Source: an uncultured Clostridium sp.
GTDB taxonomy: Bacteria > Bacillota > Clostridia > Lachnospirales > Lachnospiraceae
NCBI GenBank assembly: GCA_947575275.1
Contig: CANPMS010000001.1
Coordinates: 157,792-221,791, forward strand
Direction of reading: 5' to 3'
Length of the DNA stretch: 64,000 nucleotides
Positions within the stretch are counted from its first letter, which is position 1; each line of letters starts with the position of its first letter. Positions 50,773 to 59,151 of this stretch are shown here, piece after piece. Below the pieces are notes generated by a model. That model saw nothing but the letters and a program-made list of their open reading frames with translations. It was not told the DNA's origin and did no database searches. Both the position numbers and the translations under genes were made by a program.

Positions 50773-52164
50773 ATGAGAGCAGACAGAATCGAGATCGAGC
50801 CATTTCGTGAGCTTGTTGTAACCAATTATAAAGGACTTCATGCAGTGAATGAACATGGTGAAGTGAACATAACAGGAAATATTCCCATTGAGAAGATGAA
50901 GGAATACATAAACGATGCAAAAAAAGTAAAATTGGTAAAAGTCACAGCCATAGAAATGGACGGCAGCCGTCAAATACTGATATATGGATATTTAACAGAC
51001 TGCAGTATCAGAAAAGAAGGGGATGCGGCAGTTATGAAGCTTCAAGTAAAAACCGGGACATGGCAAATGGATCGGAAAAAACACATACGGACATTTCAAG
51101 ACAAAGATATTACGTTTTCTGATGCGCTCAATCTTTGCAATGAAGCGTATCCTGATAGCGATGTAATCCTGACAAGTGGAGAAGGGAAGCAAATACCGGA
51201 ATTTGTTGTGCAGTATCTGGAGAGTGACTGGGAGTTTGTAAAAAGGCTGGCATCGTATTTAAATACGGTAGTAGTGCCGGATATGAAGACGGGAGGAGTT
51301 AATTATTACTTTGGGCTTCCATATTTGGAAACAAGGAAAATGACGCAGGTTACCTCCTATCAAATCCGAAGAAACTTGGAGGAGTATGAGCGTAAGAAAG
51401 ATTATGGGCTTCCCATATCTGAAGAAGACTGTACTTGTTATGTTGTTTCAAGCAGAGAGATATATGAAATCGGGGATCAAATTGAGTTTATGGGGAATTG
51501 GCTTTTTATAGAACGAATGGAAACGGAAATGAGGGCAGGAGAGCTATACCATACTTATTACATGAAGCCGGAGCAGGGGATATGCGTGTGGCAAAAATAT
51601 AATCATCAAATGGCTGGTGTTGGACTGACCGGCACGGTGAAAGCGGTAAAAAAGGATCAGGTACAAATCAGTCTGAAACAGGATGAAAATAAGAAGCAGA
51701 CCGGATATAAATGGTTTGTATTTTCTACCGTGTACTCATCTCCAGATGGAACAGGTTGGTATTGTATGCCTGAAATTGGCGATACCATACGGCTGTGTTT
51801 TCCATCTGAGCGGCCAATGGATGGTTATGTAAGCAGCGCTGTTCACGAATATAGCCAGGAGCGCACCAATCCGGAAATCAAGTTTTTGAGGAACCGATTT
51901 GGAAAGGAAATTTATCTGGCGCCGGATTGTATTATGCTCACAAACAATGATGGAACCTCCATTGAAATTTCAGATCGAAAAGGTATCAGCATGAAGAGCC
52001 AGGGCTCTATTACACTTCATGCAAAAAGCAAGCTTTCCATTGTCAGTAAGGAGGCTAATGTTCAACTGCAGGCATCTGCTGGAATCCGTCTGCAGCAAAA
52101 AGATTCGGTGGTCAACATCAGGGATGATATTACCTTAGAAGGAACGCATGTAAAACTTCATTAA
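50773..52164 (+). CDS. VgrG/gpD-like spike protein, module A copy 1
   Basis: A 463-aa protein with the gp27/gpD-like hub in the first ~260 residues (VVQYLESDWEFVKRLASYLN matches the Y-x-E-(S/T)-D-W-(E/Q)-F-(L/V)-K-R element). A gp5-type OB-fold is marked by FSTVYSSPDGTGWYCMPEIGDTIRLCFP (about residues 325-352). The C-terminal repeats (ISMKSQGSITLHAKSKLSIV) fit a beta-helix needle. ATG 50773 (AGGAGG, close) is chosen over the in-frame upstream opening. Forms the trimeric spike that tips the inner tube. Confidence 0.75.
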   Translation: MRADRIEIEPFRELVVTNYKGLHAVNEHGEVNITGNIPIEKMKEYINDAKKVKLVKVTAIEMDGSRQILIYGYLTDCSIRKEGDAAVMKLQVKTGTWQMDRKKHIRTFQDKDITFSDALNLCNEAYPDSDVILTSGEGKQIPEFVVQYLESDWEFVKRLASYLNTVVVPDMKTGGVNYYFGLPYLETRKMTQVTSYQIRRNLEEYERKKDYGLPISEEDCTCYVVSSREIYEIGDQIEFMGNWLFIERMETEMRAGELYHTYYMKPEQGICVWQKYNHQMAGVGLTGTVKAVKKDQVQISLKQDENKKQTGYKWFVFSTVYSSPDGTGWYCMPEIGDTIRLCFPSERPMDGYVSSAVHEYSQERTNPEIKFLRNRFGKEIYLAPDCIMLTNNDGTSIEISDRKGISMKSQGSITLHAKSKLSIVSKEANVQLQASAGIRLQQKDSVVNIRDDITLEGTHVKLH

Positions 52165-52177
52165 AGAGAGGAGCCGG

Positions 52178-53467
52178 ATGATGGAACAGATGATAAATGA
52201 GTTTCTTAAAATAAGTACGGATATTCCTTTGGAGCATGTGAGCTGGTTTCAAATCTTCTGGGGAATCAACGATCATGCCTTGCTCCAATTGGAAGGGCAA
52301 ATATCATATGAGGTATCTGTTGCAAGCCGAAATGGGCGCTTTACAGGCAGTAAGCTTAAAATTCAGTCTAGGAACAATCAACAAGAACAGGTTTTATTTT
52401 ACGGTTTCATAAAAAACATTGAGTTTTTATGGGAGGGGGGAGTTTCACGAATCCGGCTGGAAGCAATTTCAGCATCATGGAAACTGGATCTGCAACGGGT
52501 GTGCAGCTCATTCCAGAACAAAGAGATAACTTATGCGGCATTGGCATGTCAGATTGCAGATCGATCCGGCGCAGAGGTAATTACATTATGTGGAAACGAT
52601 ACTCCATTGTCCGGCGCTTTGATTCAATACAAGGAAACCGATTGGGAGTTTTTAAAGCGAATTGCCAGCCATTTAAACCGATTTTTGATTTGTGATGTTG
52701 TAACAGGAAGACCAGCATTCTGGTTTGGGATGCGCCAGGGAGAGCAAGTGACAATCAAAGCCCATTATGGAGAAGAGGTTCTGGTTGATCCGCTGTTAAA
52801 CCGGACAAGTTATAAAATCCATAGCAGAGAGGTGTATGACATCGGCGACCGGACTATGTGGAGAGGGGAATCTGTGGTTGTCTCGCAGCGAATTGCACAG
52901 TTCCAAAGAGGAGAGCTTTTTTTTACCTATTGTCTGGAGGATGAGTTCAGTTTAAATCAGGAGATGCAATATAATGAGCAGATTGCGGGGAGGGGCTTTT
53001 ATGGGACTGTGAAGCAGGTATCAAATGAAAGGTTGAAGGTTCAGCTGGACATGGATGGGGAGAATGGCTCTGCACAATACTGGTATCCCTGGAGACCGGA
53101 GACTGGAAATATTATGTATGCAATGCCAGAGATAGGAAGTCCGGTTCTTTTAATGATGCCCAGCCATGACGAACGAGAAGCGGAAGTTCGTATTTGTTTA
53201 CATAGAGATGGAAGGTCAGGTAATTGTGAAAAGGAGTATCAAAATCGGTGTTTGAATATAAAGGGTGATGCTGTTTTAAGGCTGTATCCGGAAAAACTGG
53301 AATTATCAAAACATAAGGATGAACATTTGCTGTCTCTTGAAGATGGCGCCGGAATTCGATTGGAAACCAGTCATAATGTGAAGCTGGAAGCAGAAAAAAA
53401 TATATTATGCAGGGGAAATGTGGTGGTTGTGAAGGCCTCCGATGAAATTAATGGGGTAGTTGGATAG
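52178..53467 (+). CDS. VgrG/gpD-like spike protein, module A copy 2 (divergent OB region)
   Basis: A 429-aa VgrG-like protein with the hub element IQYKETDWEFLKRIASHLNR. Its OB-fold region (YWYPWRPETGNIMYAMPEIG) lacks the SPDGSGWY loop found in the other three spike proteins. A short beta-helix-like tail (GIRLETSHNVKLEAEKNIL) follows. Two spike genes in tandem suggest either a heteromeric spike or alternative tips. Site GAGAGGAG before ATG 52178 (52181 also possible). Confidence 0.7.
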   Translation: MMEQMINEFLKISTDIPLEHVSWFQIFWGINDHALLQLEGQISYEVSVASRNGRFTGSKLKIQSRNNQQEQVLFYGFIKNIEFLWEGGVSRIRLEAISASWKLDLQRVCSSFQNKEITYAALACQIADRSGAEVITLCGNDTPLSGALIQYKETDWEFLKRIASHLNRFLICDVVTGRPAFWFGMRQGEQVTIKAHYGEEVLVDPLLNRTSYKIHSREVYDIGDRTMWRGESVVVSQRIAQFQRGELFFTYCLEDEFSLNQEMQYNEQIAGRGFYGTVKQVSNERLKVQLDMDGENGSAQYWYPWRPETGNIMYAMPEIGSPVLLMMPSHDEREAEVRICLHRDGRSGNCEKEYQNRCLNIKGDAVLRLYPEKLELSKHKDEHLLSLEDGAGIRLETSHNVKLEAEKNILCRGNVVVVKASDEINGVVG

Positions 53468-53481
53468 GAGCGTGTCAGGAT

Positions 53482-54054
53482 ATGGAATATATGGATGAAC
53501 AGATATTAGAAATGCGTCAAAAAGAAAAAGAGAAGAGGCATACTACATTAGAGACAGGAATTTATGTGAAGAAAAAGTTAATTGAGTTTCATCAGGAAGA
53601 ATTGTTTGACGGTCAGGTTGAGATTGTGCTGCCAGTGACATTTATTGACATGCCTCAATTAGTAGCAGATGTCAAATATCCATCCACATACAGACCCCAG
53701 ATTATAAAAACCAGTTTGGATGGAACGGTTAATGTTACGTTTAATATTTTTGATATTAAGGTTGAGGGTTCAGAGGGTCTGGAAGATGTATCAGCCCGTT
53801 TCCAGGCCATATTAAAACAGGTAAATCCTGCAATTAAAATTTTCAATTATGATGAAGTGGTATGTGAAAATCGGTATTATCGGCTTTTTTCATATAAAAG
53901 TTATGCAATGGATACACAAATATATAATCTAATCTGTGTTACTCCAATAAAGGATAAAGTTTTGCAGGTGTGCTTTAATTGTGAATATAATGATTATGAA
54001 TTATGGGAAGAAATTGCGAAACAGATTTTTTTAACAATTAAGGAAAGCGCGTGA
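53482..54054 (+). CDS. DcrB/DUF1795-like protein, module A (candidate Eag-type chaperone)
   Basis: A 190-aa protein. The central part, with VEIVLPVTFIDMPQLVADVKY, then strand-helix-strand (FQAILKQVNPAIKIFNYDEVV; FSYKSYAMDTQIYNLICVTP) and a terminal helix (EEIAKQIFLTIKE), has the layout of the DcrB/PsbP-like (DUF1795) fold. In type VI systems, Eag chaperones of that fold load membrane-spanning effectors onto VgrG. The assignment is from layout and position only. The gene at 58531 may be the module B counterpart. Confidence 0.4.
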   Translation: MEYMDEQILEMRQKEKEKRHTTLETGIYVKKKLIEFHQEELFDGQVEIVLPVTFIDMPQLVADVKYPSTYRPQIIKTSLDGTVNVTFNIFDIKVEGSEGLEDVSARFQAILKQVNPAIKIFNYDEVVCENRYYRLFSYKSYAMDTQIYNLICVTPIKDKVLQVCFNCEYNDYELWEEIAKQIFLTIKESA

Positions 54055-54085
54055 CAAAGAAAAATAAAAGAGGAGGTATGATGTT

Positions 54086-54727
54086 GTGGGATGGTCAGAC
54101 GATTACGGTTATCATTCGGATGAAAAAAAGAAAAAAGCTGTTGAAGATGCACAGATTGAAAAAATGTTACGGGAAATCGATGGCATGGATTCCAACCATA
54201 TATATAAGGAATTGCTGGTAGAAAATGCGGTTATGGGATGTGAATTTGGAAATCAGTACAGCAAAATTAAAAAAGATTCTTTAGAATACGCCTATGTTGG
54301 ATATGATGAGGTATTGTTGGATAAAGACAGACCAAAGTCTACATTTGGTGTATGTCATTCCCCATATTTGTCAGAAACGGATCGAAAGAATAGAATAACC
54401 GTAACGATTACGGCGAGTGAAAATAAAATATATGGGGAAAGGAGAACAGAAACCGGACCGGCATGTATTATGAGATTATCACAAGAATGGAAATCATTAG
54501 GAAAGGGAATATCAATCTTTGATTGGAATGATGAGGAATATCATTCCATACCTACAACCCAATCTTATCTGGTGTGTTATCATGGAAACGGATGTGTATT
54601 TCCGGTAAATTCAGGGCAAAGACTCAGTCTCCCCAAGAAAGAAACGGACAAGAAGATTCTTATAGATGGCACAAATAACCAGAAGGAAGGCTGGCATATT
54701 GATGCAGAGGAGGCGAAATATCCATAA
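54086..54727 (+). CDS. PAAR-like (DUF4280-type) tip protein, module A
   Basis: A 213-aa protein with GTG start 54086 (AGGAGG, 9 bases upstream). It carries LVENAVMGCEFG, a central GPACIMRLSQEWKSLG and a final TTQSYLVCYHGNGCVFPVNSGQ. The repeated cysteine-bearing turns (GCEFG, HGNGCVF) and the C-x-M ... W spacing fit DUF4280, a PAAR-like metal-binding tip family. Inferred role: sharpening the spike and carrying or linking effectors. Its N-terminus is a charged helix not shared with the module B tip at 63468. Confidence 0.6.
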   Translation: MGWSDDYGYHSDEKKKKAVEDAQIEKMLREIDGMDSNHIYKELLVENAVMGCEFGNQYSKIKKDSLEYAYVGYDEVLLDKDRPKSTFGVCHSPYLSETDRKNRITVTITASENKIYGERRTETGPACIMRLSQEWKSLGKGISIFDWNDEEYHSIPTTQSYLVCYHGNGCVFPVNSGQRLSLPKKETDKKILIDGTNNQKEGWHIDAEEAKYP

Positions 54728-54764
54728 AAACCACAATATTAAAAGAAAAGGGGGAAAGGAAGGT

Positions 54765-55670
54765 ATGGCTAAAAAATTATTGAGTATTTTCTTAAGCATC
54801 ATACTTCCCAGTATTCTTGTTGAATTGATTTTTTATAAGTTTGATTGGATTTTTTATAGATGGCCCGGTTCTAGAGCCATATTGATAGAAGGCGCTGTTT
54901 TATATTGTATTACCATAATTGGGCTGATATTGTTTTATAAGTTCAGGATGTGCAGCATGTGGGTTTTGCCCTTAGGCTTTGCCCTGCCGGTTCTTCTCTG
55001 TTATGTAAATGATACTTTGAATGATTCAGAGTGGTTAACTTATCTTGGTACTACATTAATCGCCATGTACTACTCCATACCCTTGGTTCTGGTAACGGTT
55101 GCCATAGCTCTGATTTGTACCATTCGTAATAATAAGAGAAAATGGAGTGTTGCGATTAAGCAAAAGGGATTGACCTTACAGGAAATAAAGGAATGGTGCA
55201 TAAGAAAAAAACAATCGCTGTTATCGGCTGGTATTCTGACAGCAGTTTTTCTATCCATAGCTGTTATATGTGCAGTACACATAAGCAGGCTTCACATGGT
55301 TCGCCGGGACATTATACAAAAGATCGATCTGCTTATGGAACAGGAAGAAGAATGTGTATTTAAACTGTCTGACGTAACAAGATTTAAATGGGATAAGGTT
55401 GCATACTTTAAACACCCGGTTTCAGAAGAGGAAATTAGCAGGGCGTTAGGGGTAAACTATACAGGTGGTACAGATTTGATGGAAGGGTTTATATTTGCTT
55501 ATGGTGGAAGGGTGGTACATAAAGACATAGTAGGAATAGCACCAGGATCTAATCATGTACATTTAGGAGTGGAGGTGGATTCTTTAATCGTGCTGAGCGA
55601 GTCAGATGCAGTTTTTGAGGGGAGAAAAATACACGATAATTTTTATCTGATTAAACCTGTATCATATTAG
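54765..55670 (+). CDS. Multi-pass membrane protein of module A (unrecognised)
   Basis: A 301-aa protein with four or five hydrophobic segments in the first ~200 residues (KLLSIFLSIILPSILVELIF; GAVLYCITIIGLILFY; SIPLVLVTVAIALICTI; LSAGILTAVFLSIAVICAV). A soluble C-terminal domain (SRALGVNYTGGTDLMEGFIF; EVDSLIVLSESDAVFEG) follows. ATG 54765 (AAAGGAAGG) is preferred over a start inside the previous gene. The last gene of module A and AT-rich. Could be an immunity protein for a module A effector; not assignable. Confidence 0.5.
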   Translation: MAKKLLSIFLSIILPSILVELIFYKFDWIFYRWPGSRAILIEGAVLYCITIIGLILFYKFRMCSMWVLPLGFALPVLLCYVNDTLNDSEWLTYLGTTLIAMYYSIPLVLVTVAIALICTIRNNKRKWSVAIKQKGLTLQEIKEWCIRKKQSLLSAGILTAVFLSIAVICAVHISRLHMVRRDIIQKIDLLMEQEEECVFKLSDVTRFKWDKVAYFKHPVSEEEISRALGVNYTGGTDLMEGFIFAYGGRVVHKDIVGIAPGSNHVHLGVEVDSLIVLSESDAVFEGRKIHDNFYLIKPVSY

Positions 55671-55691
55671 TTTTCATACATTATAATGCTT

Positions 55692-55734
55692 TTGTAGAGG
55701 GCGAGATGAATTTTTTGATGGGAGGAAATAAGGG
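55692..55734 (+). pseudogene. Remnant of the 3' end of the Hsp70-like gene before module B
   Basis: TTGTAGAGGGCGAGATGAA (55692-55710) is identical to 44026-44044 inside the Hsp70-like gene. The next bases match that gene's last codons and the ribosome site of module A gene 1 (44164 onward). The two parts join at the 8-base word GAGATGAA, which occurs twice in the original (44037 and 44163). A deletion between the direct repeats removed 126 bases. This fragment marks the duplication junction. Confidence 0.8.
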
Positions 55735-57021
55735 ATGACATATGAGGATATGAAGGAGATGATACAGCGTGAAATACAATCTATCAGGTCACTGGATGAA
55801 CGGGTGGCATTTAAAGAGCTGATGGAGGGGGTGTTTCTTGCTTTATATGAGAAAAATGAAGAAATGTACCGTCAGCTTGAAGCAAGAGTTATGGATGACC
55901 TGGCATACAACATTAACCGTTACCGGATTCGTACCGGTCTGGTTGAAAAGGCTTATTGGGACAAGTCCCATCATCTGATGACGGCTATTTGCGAGGAAGA
56001 CACACAGCCGGTAGATTACAGGATTTCAGATATTCGGGAAAAGCTTAAGGAAGAGGGGAAATTCTGTCTGGCAACTGTTTTTTTGCAGGGCGATGTAATG
56101 GAAATCAACGGTATGATGGAAAAAATCGGCGCTTGTGCAGCAATTCTGAGGACAGGCAGCGAATATCCAATCTCCGTACATATGGAGCAAAGCAGCCGCT
56201 ATCTCAATAAAATTGAACATCTGTATCATTTGTTTATGAAAAACGGTATTCCATGGAAGACAGTCAATGCGCCGTATTTGTTTAAAATGGTGGATCTGGT
56301 AATTACAGAGCTGCCGGAGGAACCTGGAAATGAGGAAAAAATCACTGGTTTTGCGGCAGATTTCGGGGAGTACAGTCAGATGGTCCGTTATGATATGGTT
56401 CCGCTTTGGAACGTGTGGCATTTGAAGCTGGAGGGCGTAGGCTTTCCTGCTGCATGCGGGGATCACCAGAATTACGAGCATATTATTTCTATCCGTGATT
56501 ATGGAGCGGACCACGCTTACCTGGTGGAGGATAAAGCAGGAATCCGCAATGTACGCCAGAGCGGTGATCGGCTGATGGTAACGGGAGAGGTTGTTAATGC
56601 GAAGAAATGGGATATTTACATGATCCGCAATGGGGAAGACCATAAGATTGACCGTTATACCTATCCTGTTATGGAAAATTTGAGAAAAGACAGTTTTGCA
56701 GAGCGCCTTCAGAATAAGGTTGGCCGCATGGTCAAAACAAAGGGGGAGCTGGAACGGTTCATCCGGGGATTTGGGATGGAGGACTACATTGAATATCAGG
56801 ACTGCACATTGGAGACAGAAAAGGAAGCCGCCAGCGAAACCTACTCTATGAATTTCTTTTTGAAAGATGAAATCCGTGATCGGAAAGAGGGCCGGTATCT
56901 TACCCTGCATTTTAAACAAAAAAGGCAGGAAACCTGGCTGCTTCGCGATATTATGAGTTTTATTACATCTGAGGTACAGGAATTATATCCAGAATATCAG
57001 TGCAGGGGGAAGCTGGTATGA
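55735..57021 (+). CDS. Module B, gene 1: paralogue of the 44196 protein
   Basis: A 428-aa protein clearly homologous along its length to the one at 44196: MTYEDMKEMIQREI start, LAYNINRYRIRTGLVEKAYW, MVPLWNVWHLKLEGVGFPA, IRDYGADHAYLVED, RFIRGFGMEDYIEYQ and VQELYPEYQCRGKLV. The first 29 coding bases are identical in both modules, while later sequence has diverged widely. The common start may come from gene conversion or a more recent exchange. Family unknown. Confidence 0.6.
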   Translation: MTYEDMKEMIQREIQSIRSLDERVAFKELMEGVFLALYEKNEEMYRQLEARVMDDLAYNINRYRIRTGLVEKAYWDKSHHLMTAICEEDTQPVDYRISDIREKLKEEGKFCLATVFLQGDVMEINGMMEKIGACAAILRTGSEYPISVHMEQSSRYLNKIEHLYHLFMKNGIPWKTVNAPYLFKMVDLVITELPEEPGNEEKITGFAADFGEYSQMVRYDMVPLWNVWHLKLEGVGFPAACGDHQNYEHIISIRDYGADHAYLVEDKAGIRNVRQSGDRLMVTGEVVNAKKWDIYMIRNGEDHKIDRYTYPVMENLRKDSFAERLQNKVGRMVKTKGELERFIRGFGMEDYIEYQDCTLETEKEAASETYSMNFFLKDEIRDRKEGRYLTLHFKQKRQETWLLRDIMSFITSEVQELYPEYQCRGKLV

Positions 57022-57713
57022 ATTTTTTGTGGGAAGTGATTTTAAAGTCAAAAGAGCAGGGAGTTGAAGAGAAGAATATCCGGTTCGCTGCCGCAAAGAA
57101 TTACAGCGCCTATATGGAGGTTTCCGGCGCTTTCTTAAATGAGGATATGGTGGATGGGAAGGCGGTTGTTGAAATCAATCCCTATTACCGGTTTTATGAT
57201 ATTTTTAAAAACCTTTACCAGCCGGAGCTGAAGGAATTTTTACAGCTCAGGGACAGCCTGACTAACCTGCTGCTCCATCAATTGGCAGAAAACGATGTTT
57301 TGTCCGGTATGACCAGGGGGGAGTATTATAAAAAGCTGCTGTATCAGGATTTGGACAGAGGTGTATTTGGGATAGCAGCCATGGATGCAATCCGGCTGTT
57401 TCATCGGGATGAGCAGGATGTAATCCTAAGCGGGCTTTTAAGGCAGTACCAGACAGGCAGCTCCCTGGATATTTTCAAGGATATGATGGAGGCATTGATC
57501 CCAGATAACATTGTGTACCACAGCAATGAAAATTCCAATGAGGTGCTGATTTATGTGGGACTCAAAAAGGAAAAGCAGATGGAAGCCAAAGTAAATTTTC
57601 TTGTGAGGATGTTTATAGAAATTCCATACCGGGTTGATATCTACTATGAATATCACTTTGGAATCATAGGTGTGGAAGAAACGATGAGGATTGATGAGAT
57701 TATCATGTGCTGA
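57018..57713 (+). CDS. Module B, gene 2: paralogue of the 45488 protein
   Basis: A 231-aa protein overlapping gene 1 by ATGA, as in module A. It shares SAYMEVSGAFLNED, RFYDIFKNLYQPELKEF, GMTRGEYYKKLL, GSSLDIFKDMMEALI and YEYHFGIIGVEETMRI with its counterpart. No family recognised. Confidence 0.6.
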   Translation: MNFLWEVILKSKEQGVEEKNIRFAAAKNYSAYMEVSGAFLNEDMVDGKAVVEINPYYRFYDIFKNLYQPELKEFLQLRDSLTNLLLHQLAENDVLSGMTRGEYYKKLLYQDLDRGVFGIAAMDAIRLFHRDEQDVILSGLLRQYQTGSSLDIFKDMMEALIPDNIVYHSNENSNEVLIYVGLKKEKQMEAKVNFLVRMFIEIPYRVDIYYEYHFGIIGVEETMRIDEIIMC

Positions 57714-57726
57714 CGGAGGAGAAAAT

Positions 57727-58497
57727 ATGTTTCGATATGAGGAACCATTATTTGAAAAAAAGAGGCTGCTTCGAGTTGATATGCTGGAGCAGCTTCGGGA
57801 TTATCCCAGAGATTATCTGAAAATCTTGTATCAGGGATACAGCGAGGGAATTGTATGCGGCTGTCAGGTTAGCTGGAATAATGCGAAGCTTACCATCTCT
57901 CCGGGAATTCTTCGCCACGGAGAAAAACTATATTTTATGGAGCGCCCTTATACAATCGATTGCAGGTCAGAGGATAAAGTACGGTATCTCAAAGTACAGT
58001 TTTTAGCAGAAGTAAAAGAAAATGGGAAAATATTAGGAAATACGAGAATCCTGCTGGATGAAGCAAAACCGGATATGGACTGTGAAATGGAGCTGTGCCG
58101 GTTTCGGCTTCAGGAGGGGGCAAGACTGAGGAATACTTACGAAAACTTTGAAGATTACTCAACAGAATATGATACGATTAATTCTATTTATGCGCCCTAC
58201 GCGGCAAAAAATGAAAGTATCTTAAATCCTGTTATACTGGATACATTTGCCAGTGAATCTTTGCGTCATGGGGCACATGATCCGGTTGATGTTAACTTTG
58301 CACTGAATATTCTTTCCGGGTATGGTCAGGTGTCGGCTGCTTGTGTCCGGGAATACCTTTACTTAAAGCTGAGAAAGGAGATGAATGGGAATATAGACAC
58401 ATACAGAGGACTTCTTAAGGTACTGAGCAGTCATAAGTCAGCGGGAGCAGAGGTACATAGTGGAGAGCAGGGTAAGCGGAGTATCATGCTTTTCTGA
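57727..58497 (+). CDS. Module B, gene 3: paralogue of the 46211 protein
   Basis: A 256-aa protein. ATG 57727 (GGAGGAGAAAAT) is chosen. It shares the N-terminal PLFEKKRLLRVDMLEQLRDY and the beta-rich GYSEGIVCGCQVSWNNAKL, then MELCRFRLQEGARLR, YENFEDYSTEYDTINSIYAPY. In module B it is directly followed by the DcrB-like gene and spike genes, without the accessory genes of module A. Confidence 0.55.
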   Translation: MFRYEEPLFEKKRLLRVDMLEQLRDYPRDYLKILYQGYSEGIVCGCQVSWNNAKLTISPGILRHGEKLYFMERPYTIDCRSEDKVRYLKVQFLAEVKENGKILGNTRILLDEAKPDMDCEMELCRFRLQEGARLRNTYENFEDYSTEYDTINSIYAPYAAKNESILNPVILDTFASESLRHGAHDPVDVNFALNILSGYGQVSAACVREYLYLKLRKEMNGNIDTYRGLLKVLSSHKSAGAEVHSGEQGKRSIMLF

Positions 58498-58530
58498 CAT
58501 TAAGTTTACGAAGGGAGAGGAAGCGATTTT

Positions 58531-59136
58531 ATGCAGGAATTAGATGAAAAAATTGCAATGCTGGAGAGAACGCAGCGGATGGAAAAAAGAGGAGCCAACG
58601 AGAAAAAGGAAGACCAGGATATAAGCCCGGCATTATCTTTAGATGAGATAAGAATGGGGATCCGCAAGAACAGTCTGCGCCTTCCCAATCAAAAAGAATT
58701 CCGTTTTAAAACAGATATATTGTTTCCAGAGCAGATTCCAATGATAGTAATTGATGATTTTTATCCAGATAAACAAGATACGGAAGATATGGTTATTTAC
58801 ACGAATAATGAGGAAAACGTGGGGCAGACGCTCGTCCATTTGCCAGAGGATATGAAAGCATTGGACATGAAAGGATGGGTAAATCAGATAAAAGAAGGGA
58901 TGAAAGCCCAAAACATGTATGCGGATGTTGTTATGAGCAAAAGCCTGCCTTTTCTTGATTATATTGCATACCGTACTCCATCAAGCCGTGGGTGGATTTA
59001 TAATATCGTATTTCGGATTCATAAAGTGAACCGGAGAATTGCAGGAGCTTATAACTGTATGGACAAAGATAAGGATACATACGGCAGGCTGATAGAGGCA
59101 ATGATACTGGAAACACACAGCCAGCTTGAAGGGTAA
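58531..59136 (+). CDS. DcrB/DUF1795-like protein, module B (candidate chaperone)
   Basis: A 201-aa protein with a charged helical N-terminus (about 1-40) and a strand-rich region (FPEQIPMIVIDDFYPDKQ; VIYTNNEENVGQTLVHLP). A helix-strand segment and the C-terminal AMILETHSQLEG helix follow. The layout broadly resembles the DUF1795/PsbP-like fold, but sequence similarity to the module A gene at 53482 is weak. Placed directly before the spike pair, as chaperones often are. Site GGGAGAGG before ATG 58531. Confidence 0.35.
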   Translation: MQELDEKIAMLERTQRMEKRGANEKKEDQDISPALSLDEIRMGIRKNSLRLPNQKEFRFKTDILFPEQIPMIVIDDFYPDKQDTEDMVIYTNNEENVGQTLVHLPEDMKALDMKGWVNQIKEGMKAQNMYADVVMSKSLPFLDYIAYRTPSSRGWIYNIVFRIHKVNRRIAGAYNCMDKDKDTYGRLIEAMILETHSQLEG

Positions 59137-59151
59137 GGAGGATAAAAATAT

